Positions 25,142-34,285 are shown, counted from the stretch's first letter. The stretch: DNA of 64,000 nucleotides from Nitratireductor sp. B36 (GCF_020833685.1 NZ_JACKZY010000001.1:570578-634577), one strand, 5' to 3'. Translations and numbers: made by a program. The notes: generated from the sequence alone by a model not told the origin.

Positions 25142-25447
25142 TCAGTGCGTCCACGGGGTCTTGCGGTCATAGCGGAAATTGTCCGCGTAGGAAACCTGGC
25201 GCCTTTTGGGCTTGTGGGGTTCTTCCACACGGAAGGGAATTCCGTTCCGCTCGGCGTAGGCGATAGCCTCTTCCCTGCTCTCAAATGTCAGGCGAACCTG
25301 ACTCTTCATGTCGGCCGAGGTGGTGTAACCCATGAGAGGATCGATCTTGCGCGGTATTTCGGGATCGAATTCAAGCACCCAAAGGCCGGTCTTGGCCTTG
25401 CCGGACTGCATGGCCGTCTTGGCCGGGCTGAAAATGCGCGCAGACAC
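25142..25447 (-). CDS. NADH-ubiquinone oxidoreductase accessory subunit, NDUFS4/ETC complex I type
   Basis: 101 residues. [20 protein letters not shown] at the N-terminus, [22 protein letters not shown] and [15 protein letters not shown] at the C-terminus define the ETC_C1 (NDUFS4-like) family, a small accessory subunit of respiratory complex I in alphaproteobacteria and mitochondria. The start is taken as GTG at 25447 since GAGG lies eight bases upstream and homologues begin with SARI; the ATG eight codons earlier is less likely. It is flanked by two tRNA genes on the same strand. Confidence 0.9.
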   Translation of the reverse strand: MSARIFSPAKTAMQSGKAKTGLWVLEFDPEIPRKIDPLMGYTTSADMKSQVRLTFESREEAIAYAERNGIPFRVEEPHKPKRRQVSYADNFRYDRKTPWTH

Positions 25448-25518
25448 GTCGTAAACCTCGTTCCAGAGCATTTTTCAGTCAGGTGGTGCCACCTGACATC
25501 CGCACGAATGCGAAAGGG

Positions 25519-25595
<77 letters not shown>

Positions 25596-25678
25596 AGCGA
25601 ATGAACCCCTATAGTCTCAGAATTTTCCGCGCAAGCCCAAATCGTTGATTTCCGCATGAAGTGCGGCAACAAGTACGA

Positions 25679-25703
25679 CATCGCCCGGCGAGGCCGGGCG
25701 ATG
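25679..25703 (-). terminator. Strong hairpin after the small TM protein gene
   Basis: CATCGCCCGGC and GCCGGGCGATG are perfect 11-bp complements with a 3-base loop, starting 7 bases past the stop at 25711. No U-tract follows on the minus strand. Confidence 0.55.
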
Positions 25704-25710
25704 AAAGTAG

Positions 25711-25920
25711 TTATTCCGTTGGTTTGGGCGTTTCGATGGTGACCTTCTCCGGAACATCAATGTTCACGCCACCTCCGTCACCGCCGCCCAGCGCGCCGCC
25801 GAAAAGCAGAAAGCCTCCAAGAGCAAGAGCAACGACGAGCCCGCCTGCGATAAACCAGCCGGCACCGCCGCCACCCCCTGAGGTCACCACCGTGGTGCGA
25901 TCCTTGCGCTCATCAGTCAT
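25711..25920 (-). CDS. Small single-helix membrane protein
   Basis: 69 residues: an acidic/basic N-terminus, a Gly-rich linker (SGGGGGAG), one hydrophobic helix (WFIAGGLVVALALGGFLLFGG in outline), then a Gly/Asp-rich and Pro/Glu tail. This is a short anchored protein without recognised domain. The second of two adjacent ATG codons (25920) has AAGGAG at good distance. Such glycine-flanked small proteins are common and of unknown function. Confidence 0.62.
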   Translation of the reverse strand: MTDERKDRTTVVTSGGGGGAGWFIAGGLVVALALGGFLLFGGALGGGDGGGVNIDVPEKVTIETPKPTE

Positions 25921-26021
25921 CATGCACTCCTTTGTCACTTGTCTGACCTGTGGAGAGCAAAACTGAGATCGGCGAGAATGGTTCCCTCAGCCACACCCCG
26001 CACACGCGTCTCGAACACGGG

Positions 26022-26711
26022 CTAGTCTTCGAACATCCTTTCGCCCGCTTCCAGAGCCGCGACCATCTCGGCGGCGAGCGGACGGGTGATTCTGGTCTTT
26101 CGTTCGAGGGCTGCGCGGTCAATGGCGTCCACCGCGCGGATGGCGCTTGAAAGGGAGCGTTCGATGCGGCGGACGAGAAACTGCACCACATGCGGTTCCA
26201 CATCCACCTGCCGGTCGGCGAAAAGCTTCGTGATCACACCAGCAAGGAGCATATCGTCTGGCTCATCGATCTCCACCATCGCGGCAGCCCTGAGCCGCGA
26301 CAGGAGATCGGGAAGTTTGATGCCCCAGGCGCTGGGAAAGCTGCGCGCGGTCAGGAGCATAGCCTGCCCGCCCGAGCGCGCCGCATTGATGAGATGGAAG
26401 AGGCCGTGCTCGTCCACCGGGCCGCCGTCCACATTGTCGATCAAGACAGGCCGCAAACCTGCCTGCTCCATGGATTCGGCCTGGATCGCTTCGCGCGGCA
26501 CCGTCACCGCATTCGCCTCTTCCCGCCAGATGGCCGCAAGATGGGTCTTGCCGCTGCCAGCAGGACCAGCGAGGATCACCACAGGGGCCGGCCATGAAGG
26601 CCAGTTCTCGATCAGGGCGGCCGCGCGTGCGTTGGCAGGCGTCACCACCAGATCGTCACGGCTCAACGCTTCTCCGGGGGCCAAATCGAGCGGCAGCTGG
26701 CGCGACGGCAT
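26022..26711 (-). CDS. hdaA: HdaA, DnaA-related regulator of replication initiation
   Basis: 229 residues. QLPLDLAP at the N-terminus is the clamp-binding (QL-[SP]-L) motif expected in Hda proteins that bind the beta clamp; GPAGSGKTHLA is the Walker A; VLIDNVDGG stands at the Walker B position. The C-terminal lid has ERSLSSAIRAVDAIDRAALERK with the sensor region. Together with the clamp it stimulates ATP hydrolysis by DnaA after initiation (RIDA). ATG 26711 is four bases after the AI-2E permease stop, so it is co-transcribed with it, an arrangement common in Rhizobiales. Confidence 0.88.
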   Translation of the reverse strand: MPSRQLPLDLAPGEALSRDDLVVTPANARAAALIENWPSWPAPVVILAGPAGSGKTHLAAIWREEANAVTVPREAIQAESMEQAGLRPVLIDNVDGGPVDEHGLFHLINAARSGGQAMLLTARSFPSAWGIKLPDLLSRLRAAAMVEIDEPDDMLLAGVITKLFADRQVDVEPHVVQFLVRRIERSLSSAIRAVDAIDRAALERKTRITRPLAAEMVAALEAGERMFED

Positions 26712-26715
26712 GGTT

Positions 26716-27867
26716 TCAGCCCCGGGGTTTCGGCGTTTTGGCCGGCGCGCCTTCGTGCCCGCTATAGAGCGGCGAAGCGAGGTACTGGTTGATGGCGAAG
26801 CGCACCAGAACCGCAACGGCCGCCGCTGCCGGAACGGCAATGAGAAGACCCGCAAAGCCGAACAGATAGCCGAAGGCGAACAGCGCGAACATCAGCCACA
26901 CCGGATGAAGGCCCACGCTCTTGCCCACCAGTTTCGGCTGCAGAATGTTGCCTTCCAGGAACTGGCCGGAGAAGAAGATCGCCGCCACCGCGAGCACCCA
27001 CCACCATTCGGGCCAGAACTGCACCAGCGCGATGCCGATCGACAGGCCGAAGCCGACGAGAGAGCCCACATATGGAATAAAGCTGATCAGCCCCGCAAAA
27101 AGCCCGATCAACAGCCCGAAATTGAGCCCCACCAGCGACAGGCCGACGGCATAGAAAATGCCGAGAATGAGACACAGTGTGCCCTGCCCGCGCACAAAGC
27201 CCGCCGTTGCGACGTTGATGTCGCGCGCGATCTGGCGCACCGTCTCCACATGGTCGCGCGGCACCCAGCTGTCCACTTTCTCGACCATGTGGTCCCAGTC
27301 GAGAAGCATGTAAAACGCAACCACCGGCGTGACGATGAAAAGGCTCGCCACATTGACGATCGCCACGCCTGAACTCCAGACCGATTTAAAGAGCGTGCCC
27401 AGAAAACTCGATCCCTGAGCAAGGATCGAGCTCAGATTTTCGCGGACCGCGTCGGTCTCACCATTGATGACATTGTCGAGCCATGCCGGCTCGAGCTGGT
27501 TTGCCAGTTCCTGAAGACGTGTCAGATACTCGGGCAGGCGCCGGGCGAAATCGGCCAGCTGCGTTCCCAGAACCGGCAGAACGATCATCAGGCCCAGCAA
27601 GAGAGCGACAACAAAACTTATGAGGATCACAACGGTCGCAGCGATGCGCGACAGCCCCATCTTCTCCAGCCGGTCGGCGACAGGATCGAGAAAATACGCA
27701 AGCACCATGCCCGCCAGAAACGGCAGCAGGATGGAACTGAAAACATAAAGAAACAGGACGAGTCCCAGCCCCGCCAGCGCCCAGAAGGCGACATGGCGCG
27801 CCAGCGTCGGGCGGGCGATCACCGGCCCGGCCCCGTTTTCAGCGTCCTTCGGCGTCACTTTCTGCAT
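26716..27867 (-). CDS. AI-2E family transporter (PerM-like permease)
   Basis: 383 residues. Six to eight hydrophobic helices in the arrangement of the AI-2E/UPF0118 family: an N-terminal helical hairpin, a long soluble segment with LPEYLTRLQELANQLEP, then the helical core (FIPYVGSLVGFG, PVWLMFALFAFGYLFG). Family members include AI-2 exporters and Na+/H+ antiporter-like proteins; substrate unknown. Located between the CDP-alcohol phosphatidyltransferase gene and hdaA, overlapping the former by 29 bases. ATG 27867 follows GGGTGG; the earlier GTG at 27873 is possible. Confidence 0.85.
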   Translation of the reverse strand: MQKVTPKDAENGAGPVIARPTLARHVAFWALAGLGLVLFLYVFSSILLPFLAGMVLAYFLDPVADRLEKMGLSRIAATVVILISFVVALLLGLMIVLPVLGTQLADFARRLPEYLTRLQELANQLEPAWLDNVINGETDAVRENLSSILAQGSSFLGTLFKSVWSSGVAIVNVASLFIVTPVVAFYMLLDWDHMVEKVDSWVPRDHVETVRQIARDINVATAGFVRGQGTLCLILGIFYAVGLSLVGLNFGLLIGLFAGLISFIPYVGSLVGFGLSIGIALVQFWPEWWWVLAVAAIFFSGQFLEGNILQPKLVGKSVGLHPVWLMFALFAFGYLFGFAGLLIAVPAAAAVAVLVRFAINQYLASPLYSGHEGAPAKTPKPRG

Positions 27868-28396
27868 AACCACCCATATGCTTGATCCAAGCGATGAGAT
27901 AGGCTGCTCCGGAAGCCACGGTCAAGAGGCCGGTTGCGACGATCAGCGCGATCCGCACCGCACCCGAACTGTACCCGAATGCGAGTTCGGCCAGAACCAG
28001 CAGCGCCAGCAATATCTGCACAAGTGTGTTCGCTTTGGAGACGAAAAGCGGCTTCATTGCCACCGGGTGCCCCATCACGTTGGCCAGAAGCACGCCGCCG
28101 ACGATCAGCGCATCGCGCGAAACGACTGCGATCACCAGCCAGAGCGGCAATTCCCTCATATAGCCGAACACCACGAAAACGCTGACCAGCAGCAGCTTGT
28201 CGGCGATCGGGTCCAGATAGGCGCCAAGCTCGGTACGCTGGTCGAAATGCCGCGCGATGAAGCCATCCACCCCGTCAGATATGCCCGCTGCGAGAAAACC
28301 GGCGAATGCCCAGCCATACTCCCCCGTCAGAAGAGCGAAGACGACCCCCGGAACGAGGAAGAAGCGCATCAAGGTGATGATGTTGGGTATGGTCAA
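27839..28396 (-). CDS. CDP-alcohol phosphatidyltransferase family protein
   Basis: 185 residues, five or six helices. DGVDGFIARHFDQRTELGAYLDPIADK (here by its key residues DGxxAR-x8-G-x3-D-x3-D) is the CDP-alcohol phosphotransferase motif that binds CDP-DAG and the divalent metal. A second family member, pgsA at 40429, has the better match to phosphatidylglycerophosphate synthase, so this one may be a phosphatidylglycerophosphate or cardiolipin-type synthase paralogue. It is first in the operon with the AI-2E permease and hdaA and divergent from purM. Confidence 0.85.
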   Translation of the reverse strand: MTIPNIITLMRFFLVPGVVFALLTGEYGWAFAGFLAAGISDGVDGFIARHFDQRTELGAYLDPIADKLLLVSVFVVFGYMRELPLWLVIAVVSRDALIVGGVLLANVMGHPVAMKPLFVSKANTLVQILLALLVLAELAFGYSSGAVRIALIVATGLLTVASGAAYLIAWIKHMGGYAESDAEGR

Positions 28397-28614
28397 CTGA
28401 TATTCTCCACCCTAGCCGCCCCTTTGCTCCTGGCCGCCCCTTGCCTTGTCATTTCATTGTGGTCAAAGGCGTTTTCGGGACACACTTATCGCAGGCTTTC
28501 ACACATTGTAGGGTAAGGGCACGCTTTCAATAGGCCAGCCTGTTAATATCTCCCGCCTTGCAGAAGCGCCCCCTTCATGTCAGAAGCCGAAAAAAACGCG
28601 GCGGCGAGAACGAA

Positions 28615-29682
28615 ATGGCTCAGGACAGCAAAAATGGCCTCACCTATGCCGATGCGGGCGTCGACATCGATGCCGGCAGCCGGATGGTGGAAAAGATCAA
28701 GCCCATGGTGCGCGCCACGCGCCGGCCGGGTGCCGACAGCGAGATCGGCGGCTTCGGCGGTCTGTTCGATCTGAAAGCAGCCGGCTTCACCGACCCGATC
28801 CTCGTGGCCGCCAATGATGGCGTCGGCACCAAGCTCAAGATCGCCATCGACGCGAACCGACACGACACGGTCGGCATCGACCTCGTTGCCATGTGCGTCA
28901 ACGATCTCGTCGTTCAGGGTGCCGAGCCCCTCTTCTTCCTCGACTATTTCGCAACCGGCAAGCTCGACCCCGATCAGGGCGCGGCGATCGTTTCGGGCAT
29001 AGCCGAGGGCTGCCGGCAGGCCGGGTGCGCGCTCATCGGTGGCGAGACGGCGGAAATGCCGGGCATGTATCACGGCGATGACTACGATCTGGCCGGCTTT
29101 GCCGTGGGCGCGGCAGAACGGGACCGGCTTCTGCCCACCGGCGACGTGACCGAGGGTGACGTTCTTCTGGGCCTTGCCTCCTCCGGTGTTCATTCCAACG
29201 GGTTTTCGCTCGTGCGCCGCATTGTTTCCGATGCCGGTTTGGGCTGGGACGACAAGGCTCCTTTCGCGCCGGGCAAGACGATGGGCGAAGCGCTGCTTGA
29301 GCCCACCCGCATCTACGTCAAACCGATCCTTGAAACGCTCAAGGCCGCGTGGGGCATCAAGGCGCTCGCCCACATCACCGGCGGCGGCTTTCCCGAAAAC
29401 CTGCCACGCGTGCTGCCTGATCATCTGGCTGCCGAGATCGATCTCGACGCAATTGATGTTCCCGATGTCTTTTCCTGGCTTGCCAAAACCGGTGGTGTTG
29501 CCGAGAGCGAAATGCTCTCCACCTTCAATTGCGGCATCGGCATGGTTGTGGCCGTTGCCGCCGATGAGGCGGCGCAGATCGCGGCACTCCTCCAGCAGGC
29601 GGGCGAGCAGGTCACCATGCTTGGCCAGATCGTGCCGCGCCAGGCTGCCGGCGTCACCTATCGCGGTTCTCTCGCCCTATGA
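28615..29682 (+). CDS. purM: Phosphoribosylformylglycinamidine cyclo-ligase
   Basis: 355 residues, the normal length. [22 protein letters not shown] at the N-terminus, GIGGFGG-like ([10 protein letters not shown]), the [10 protein letters not shown] loop and [16 protein letters not shown] are PurM signatures. It makes 5-aminoimidazole ribonucleotide from FGAM with ATP in purine synthesis. ATG 28615 is chosen since homologues begin with this region; the first ATG in the frame (28558) lacks support. It overlaps purN by four bases (ATGA), so the two enzymes are translationally coupled. Confidence 0.97.
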   Translation: MAQDSKNGLTYADAGVDIDAGSRMVEKIKPMVRATRRPGADSEIGGFGGLFDLKAAGFTDPILVAANDGVGTKLKIAIDANRHDTVGIDLVAMCVNDLVVQGAEPLFFLDYFATGKLDPDQGAAIVSGIAEGCRQAGCALIGGETAEMPGMYHGDDYDLAGFAVGAAERDRLLPTGDVTEGDVLLGLASSGVHSNGFSLVRRIVSDAGLGWDDKAPFAPGKTMGEALLEPTRIYVKPILETLKAAWGIKALAHITGGGFPENLPRVLPDHLAAEIDLDAIDVPDVFSWLAKTGGVAESEMLSTFNCGIGMVVAVAADEAAQIAALLQQAGEQVTMLGQIVPRQAAGVTYRGSLAL

Positions 29683-30353
29683 CGCGCCGGACACGCAAAA
29701 AGGTCGCGATCCTTATTTCCGGCCGCGGGTCCAATATGGCGGCCCTCATCGCGGCCGCCATCGACCCATCATTCCCTGCCGAGATCGTTGGTGTCATTTC
29801 CAATCGGGCCGATGCGCGCGGGCTGGAGGTCGCCGCCACGCACAGCATCCCGACAACAGTGGTTTCATCGCGCGATTATGATGGGCGCGAGGCGCATGAC
29901 GCCGCCATCCATAAGGCTCTGACCGAGTTCAAGGCGGAAATCGTCTGTCTGGCTGGCTATATGCGCCTTCTGACACCGGATTTCGTGCAGAAATGGAAAG
30001 GGCGGATGATCAATATCCACCCTGCCCTCCTGCCAAGCTTTCGCGGGCTCGACACCCATGCCCGCGCCCTTGCGACGGGCGTGCGCGTCCACGGATGCAC
30101 GGTGCATTTCGTCACGCCGGAGATGGATGAAGGCCCGATCATCGCCCAGGCGGCCGTTCCCGTCCTCACCAGCGATACGGAAGAGACGCTGGGCGAGCGG
30201 GTTCTCAAGCTTGAGCACCGTCTTTACCCGCTGGCGCTTCGCCTTCTGGCGGAAGGCCGCGTGCGGATGTCCGATGGCGTGGCCGTGTTCTCCGGCGTCG
30301 AGGACGAACATCGAGATATCGCGATCGTTTCTCCCGGCGAACGCCGCGATTGA
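29679..30353 (+). CDS. purN: Phosphoribosylglycinamide formyltransferase
   Basis: 224 residues. [12 protein letters not shown] (phosphate loop), [10 protein letters not shown] and [17 protein letters not shown] with the catalytic Asn-His, plus [13 protein letters not shown], are the PurN motifs. It transfers formyl from 10-formyl-THF to GAR, the third step of purine synthesis. Overlaps the purM stop. The repeat-rich gap follows. Confidence 0.97.
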   Translation: MTRRTRKKVAILISGRGSNMAALIAAAIDPSFPAEIVGVISNRADARGLEVAATHSIPTTVVSSRDYDGREAHDAAIHKALTEFKAEIVCLAGYMRLLTPDFVQKWKGRMINIHPALLPSFRGLDTHARALATGVRVHGCTVHFVTPEMDEGPIIAQAAVPVLTSDTEETLGERVLKLEHRLYPLALRLLAEGRVRMSDGVAVFSGVEDEHRDIAIVSPGERRD

Positions 30354-30376
30354 GGGGGAAGCCTCAATCTTCGTCA

Positions 30377-30397
30377 TCCTCGGACCTGATCCGAGGA
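30377..30397. repeat. REP-like palindrome after purN
   Basis: TCCTCGGA and TCCGAGGA, a perfect 8-bp stem with a 5-base loop, in the context GTCATCCTCGG...CCGAGGACCCATG. This form of small palindrome is scattered between genes in many rhizobial genomes. Placed just after purN, it could act as a 3'-end hairpin. Confidence 0.55.
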
Positions 30398-30488
30398 CCC
30401 ATGCCAAAGCGCCGGGGATAAACCGCAGTCCTTAAAGCGTCACGCAATTTTCCTCCGCCGCACCCCATCACCACCGCAACGGCATGGA

Positions 30489-30509
30489 TCCTATGGTCAA
30501 GCCATAGGA
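30489..30509. repeat. REP-like palindrome, inverted companion
   Basis: TCCTATGG and CCATAGGA, perfect 8-bp arms with loop TCAAG, flanked by GGA and GACGAC, a related intergenic palindrome in the opposite sense to the one at 30377. Confidence 0.5.
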
Positions 30510-30536
30510 GACGACGTTGGCGAAGCGCATTCCCTA

Positions 30537-30564
30537 CTCGCTATTCGCTCCTCGCTATTCGCTC
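30537..30564. repeat. Tandem duplication of a 14-mer
   Basis: CTCGCTATTCGCTC occurs twice in direct succession. Simple tandem duplication in non-coding DNA, probably by slippage. Confidence 0.7.
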
Positions 30565-30605
30565 TTTTCTCCCCACCCCCAAAACCTCCACTACACTCCC
30601 AGCCA

Positions 30606-30900
30606 TCACCCCTGTCGGGAACCGGGTCCGGAGCCGGGGATCAGGAGGGGCGACGGCAGCCTCCCCCTCGGGTTCGGTGACCCGAGGCCTGTGAGGGCCC
30701 GCGAAAGGCCGGCGGCCGGCATCATGTCGGTTGCGGAAAAGCCGCTAGGGCACAGATCGCCCGAGTGACCGGTCGGCAGTCGGGACAGCGGCCGGCGGGG
30801 CGCGCTTTTCGCGCCACTTACTTCACAACAGAGAGGCACGAAAAACGCGCCCCGTTTCCCGAACCGATGGCAAACCCCGGCGGCAACCCCGCGCGGCAAC
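30606..30900. other. GC-rich, highly structured non-coding block
   Basis: No convincing gene, but dense dyads: CCTCGGGT/ACCCGAGG around TCGGTG (30666-30687), GCGG/CCGC around AAAAG near 30734-30746, GGCGCG/CGCGCC near 30797-30815, and the self-complementary ACCGGT. An ORF on the minus strand spans it, but its composition and repetitive look argue against coding. Could be a structured RNA or a mosaic intergenic repeat of the rhizobial type; I cannot tell which. Confidence 0.45.
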
Positions 30901-30960
30901 GATGGAGCCTGCCCGAAATGTATCGCTGCCCAGCAAATTGCTCACCAACTTCAAACGCCC

Positions 30961-31107
30961 CCTTCTCCCCGCGGGCGGGGAGAAGGTGAGGATGAGGGGC
31001 GAGCGCCATCACCTGCAAGGAAACCGACAGAGGTGGAAAAGCTCGCAAGGCCTCGCCCGCTCCTCATCCCCCTGCCGGGACCTTCTCCCCTCAGGCGGGG
31101 AGAAGGA
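30961..31107. repeat. Pair of near-identical hairpins facing each other
   Basis: Hairpin 1 (30961-30986): CCTTCTCCCCGC/GCGGGGAGAAGG with a 2-base loop, a 12-bp perfect stem. Hairpin 2 (31081-31106): CCTTCTCCCC/GGGGAGAAGG with loop TCAGGC. They share the CTTCTCCCC core, with GATGAGGGGCGAG after the first and an inverted counterpart (CTCGCCC..CTCATCCCC) before the second. This CTTCTCCCCGC element is a known kind of rhizobial intergenic palindrome. Confidence 0.65.
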
Positions 31108-31170
31108 AGCCGTCATCCCGGGCCTGACCAGGAACCCATTGGAGGAACGCGCGGGCGCAGGGCCTGGAGT

Positions 31171-33273
31171 TCACAAAGCGCGCACCCAGACTTTCGTGTC
31201 GTGAAAGGCCGCACCGCCGTAAGGCGCAATGGAATCGGCACCCGTCAACACGTTGATGCCCTCACCGCGCTCATGCGCGCTGTTCGGCCAGATGCCCTCG
31301 GCGATCACCACGCCGCGTCGCACACCGTCGAAAAGCTTCACATGCAAAACCACCTCGCCGCGTTGATTGCCGATCTCCACGCGATCGCCTGCCTGAAGCC
31401 CGAGCTCTGCCGCATCGTCGGGGTGCAGCATCAGCTCTGGCCGCCCTTCCCGTTTCACCGAGCCCGGCGTTTCCGTAAAGCTCGAATTCAGGAAGGTGCG
31501 CGCCGGCGAGGTCGCCAGCCGGTAGGGATGCTCCGGATCGGCCACTTCAATAAAATCCATATGGTCGGGAAATTCCGGCATACGGGCGTGCGGTCCCTGC
31601 AGGCCGATAGAGGCCGGCGGACGGTTGGGCGCTGGCGTTCCGGTCCAGTCCGGCCGGAACCGATACTTGCCATCAGGATGACCGAAACCCTCGACAAAAT
31701 GCGCAGTGTCGAAATCAGGCTGCACATCAGCCCAGCGATCGGCCTTGAAGCTTTCGAACGTGCCGAGCCCGCGCTTCTCCAGCATGAATTCGACATGCTC
31801 GCGCGCCGTGAGCCCGAACCCCGGCTGTCCAGCGACACCAAGTCGTTTGGCGAGTTCCTCGATCACGAACAGGTTTTCGCGTGCTTCACCAGGCGCATCC
31901 ACGAGCTTGGGGCCGAGAATGATGTGCTGATGACCGCCACCGCGATAGATGTCGTCGTGTTCCAAAAACATCGTCGCCGGCAGAACCACATCGGCAAGCT
32001 TCGCCGTGTCGGTCATGAACTGCTCGTGCACGCAGGTGAAAAGATCCTCGCGCAGAAAACCCTTCTTCACCAGCCGCTGTTCCGGAGCGATGTTGGCCGG
32101 ATTGGTGTTCTGGATCAGAAGTGCCGTGACGGGCGGGCCGCCATGCAGCGCTTCGTCGTCATTGGTCAGAATGCGCCCGATCTGCGCCTGGTCGAGCGAA
32201 CGGATCGAGGGATCGCGCAGCGCACTGCCCTCGATCTGCGACTTGTCGAGGCGAAAAATGCCGGAATTGGAGTGAAACGCCCCTCCACCCTCATATTGCC
32301 AGCAGCCGGTAACGGCGGCAATGGAGAGGGCGGCGTGCATGTTCACAACGCCATTGCGATTGCGCGTGAACCCATAGCCCAGCCGGAAGAAGGTGCGCTT
32401 CGTCTCGCCCACCAGCCTGGCAAAGCCCTCGATTTCGTCAACCGAAAGGCCGGTGATGGCAGACGCCCATTCGGGCGTGCGGGTCTTCAGATGCGCTTCA
32501 AGTCCCTTCGGATCGTCCGTGTATTTGTCGAGAAACGCCCAATCCGCCAGACCATCGCGGAAAAGGACATGCATGACCGCGCAGGCAAGGGCAGCATCCG
32601 TGCCCGGCTTCAGAACGAGGCCGAGATCGGCCTGTTTCATGGTCGCATTGTCGTAGACGTCGATGACAATGATCTTCGCACCGCGCTCCTTGCGCGCCTT
32701 GATCGCATGGGTCATCACATTGACCTGGGTCGCAACGGCGTTGGTGCCCCAGATCACCACGCAGTCGGACTTGGCCATTTCGCGTGGATCGGGCCCGCGC
32801 AGGTCACCCGCACCCATGACAAAGCCGGTCCAGGCCGCATTGGTGCAGACCGTGCCGAAGAAGCCGGAATAGCGTTTGGCGTGCCGCAGCCGGTCGATGG
32901 AATCGCGCTGCACCAGTCCCATGGTTCCGGCATAGTAATAGGGCCAGACCGTCTCGGTCCCGTATTTTTCCTCCGCCTTCAGGAAGGCTTCGGCCACACG
33001 GTCGAGCGCGGCTTCCCAGCTCGCCTCCTTCCACTGCCCCTCACCCTTGGCGCCGGAACGAACCAGCGGCTTCAGCAGGCGGTCGGGGTGGTGGATGCGT
33101 TCGGCATAGCGGGCAACCTTGGCGCAGATCACGCCGGCGGTGTAACTGTTGTCCTTGGCGCCATGGACGCGACCAATGCGCCCGTCCTTTATTTCGACAT
33201 CGAGGGCACAGGTCGATGGACAGTCATGTGGACAGGCCGAATGGCCGATATGGATGTTTGCGTGTGTGTTCAT
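31171..33273 (-). CDS. Molybdopterin-dependent oxidoreductase with [4Fe-4S] site
   Basis: 700 residues. Cys14, Cys18, Cys22 and Cys50 (CPHDCPSTC ... VICAK) form the [4Fe-4S] motif of formate-dehydrogenase/DMSO-reductase family proteins. The remainder matches the Molybdopterin and Molydop_binding domains: WGTNAVATQVN, NTNPANIAPEQ, and the C-terminal HPDDAAELGLQAGDRVEI. There are no partner subunits (electron-transfer or membrane subunits) beside it, and no Tat signal is seen. Substrate unknown; annotated in relatives as a putative formate dehydrogenase or a BisC-like enzyme. Divergent from rlmJ. Confidence 0.88.
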   Translation of the reverse strand: MNTHANIHIGHSACPHDCPSTCALDVEIKDGRIGRVHGAKDNSYTAGVICAKVARYAERIHHPDRLLKPLVRSGAKGEGQWKEASWEAALDRVAEAFLKAEEKYGTETVWPYYYAGTMGLVQRDSIDRLRHAKRYSGFFGTVCTNAAWTGFVMGAGDLRGPDPREMAKSDCVVIWGTNAVATQVNVMTHAIKARKERGAKIIVIDVYDNATMKQADLGLVLKPGTDAALACAVMHVLFRDGLADWAFLDKYTDDPKGLEAHLKTRTPEWASAITGLSVDEIEGFARLVGETKRTFFRLGYGFTRNRNGVVNMHAALSIAAVTGCWQYEGGGAFHSNSGIFRLDKSQIEGSALRDPSIRSLDQAQIGRILTNDDEALHGGPPVTALLIQNTNPANIAPEQRLVKKGFLREDLFTCVHEQFMTDTAKLADVVLPATMFLEHDDIYRGGGHQHIILGPKLVDAPGEARENLFVIEELAKRLGVAGQPGFGLTAREHVEFMLEKRGLGTFESFKADRWADVQPDFDTAHFVEGFGHPDGKYRFRPDWTGTPAPNRPPASIGLQGPHARMPEFPDHMDFIEVADPEHPYRLATSPARTFLNSSFTETPGSVKREGRPELMLHPDDAAELGLQAGDRVEIGNQRGEVVLHVKLFDGVRRGVVIAEGIWPNSAHERGEGINVLTGADSIAPYGGAAFHDTKVWVRAL

Positions 33274-33357
33274 GGCGGGAACACTAGCGATTTTTCGCGT
33301 GGACGCGTAGAGCCAATCAACAGAAATTCAGATACAGCCATTACCAAAGCGGGAACG

Positions 33358-34206
33358 ATGAACTATCGCCATGCCTATCATGCGGGAAACTTCGCCGATG
33401 TGGTCAAGCACGCCATCGTGGCCCGCATCGTCGAATATCTGAAGCGCAAGGACAAGGCGTTCCGCGTGATCGACACCCATGCGGGAATCGGTTTTTACGA
33501 CCTCAGTTCAGAAGAAGCGCAGAAAACTGGTGAATGGCGCGACGGGATCGGTCGTCTGATCGAGGCTTCGCTCGATGAGAAAACATCAAACCTTTTGAAT
33601 CCCTTGCTGGAAGCGGTTGAGAAAGAGAATCACGGTCCGGGCCTCCAGCACTATCCCGGCTCGCCGCGCCTCGTGCGCCATCTTCTGCGCAAGCAGGATC
33701 GCCTGACAGCCATCGAACTGCACCCACAGGACGCCGCGCGGCTGAAGGAAATTTTTGCCGGCGATTTCCAGACACGGATCATCGAACTCGATGGCTGGCT
33801 GGCGCTGGGCGCGCATCTGCCACCGAAGGAAAAACGCGGACTGGTGCTGATCGACCCTCCCTTCGAGGAAGAAGACGAGTTCGGGCGCATCGTCACGAAA
33901 CTTGAAAAGGCACACCAGCGCTGGCCGGGCGGCATCTATGCGGTCTGGTACCCGATCAAGAACCATGACGCGGTTCAGGGTTTCCGCAGACGTCTTGCCG
34001 AAAGCGGCATTGCCGATGCGATCGACATCCGTCTCGAATTGCGTGCGCCCTCCAGTGAACCGCGCCTCGACGGGACCGGCATGATCGTGGTCAATCCGCC
34101 TTTCGTGCTGCGCGAGGAGATGGAAACACTGCTTCCGGTCCTTGCCGGCATTCTGGGCGAAGAGGGCAAGGGGCGCTGGGCACTCGAAAGGCTTACGGCA
34201 GAATAG
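33358..34206 (+). CDS. rlmJ: 23S rRNA (adenine(2030)-N(6))-methyltransferase
   Basis: 282 residues. MNYRHAYHAGNFADVVKHAI at the N-terminus and IDTHAGIGFYDL (SAM loop) with LIDPPFEEEDEF (DPPF catalytic motif) and YPIKN are RlmJ signatures. It modifies A2030 of 23S rRNA. The true start is ATG 33358; the far longer open frame to the left runs through the opposite-strand oxidoreductase and is not coding. Divergent from that oxidoreductase gene. Confidence 0.93.
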   Translation: MNYRHAYHAGNFADVVKHAIVARIVEYLKRKDKAFRVIDTHAGIGFYDLSSEEAQKTGEWRDGIGRLIEASLDEKTSNLLNPLLEAVEKENHGPGLQHYPGSPRLVRHLLRKQDRLTAIELHPQDAARLKEIFAGDFQTRIIELDGWLALGAHLPPKEKRGLVLIDPPFEEEDEFGRIVTKLEKAHQRWPGGIYAVWYPIKNHDAVQGFRRRLAESGIADAIDIRLELRAPSSEPRLDGTGMIVVNPPFVLREEMETLLPVLAGILGEEGKGRWALERLTAE

Positions 34207-34285
34207 CGTGACCATGCTTGACCCAAACCGCGCACTGGCGCAAAACTTTACCCCACTGCAGCGCAACAATCCGGGAGACAGACCT

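Noticed and set aside
30606-30899. 97-codon minus-strand ORF in the GC-rich gap
   Set aside because: Composition and dense palindromes indicate non-coding repeat or structured DNA; no ribosome site or domain.
30377-31107. CRISPR-like array in the repeat-rich gap
   Set aside because: The repeats are palindromes of different sequence and uneven spacing, without spacers or cas genes.
31033-33357. Very long open frame leading into rlmJ
   Set aside because: It runs antisense through the oxidoreductase gene, whose protein is clearly conserved. Only the part from ATG 33358 encodes a known protein.
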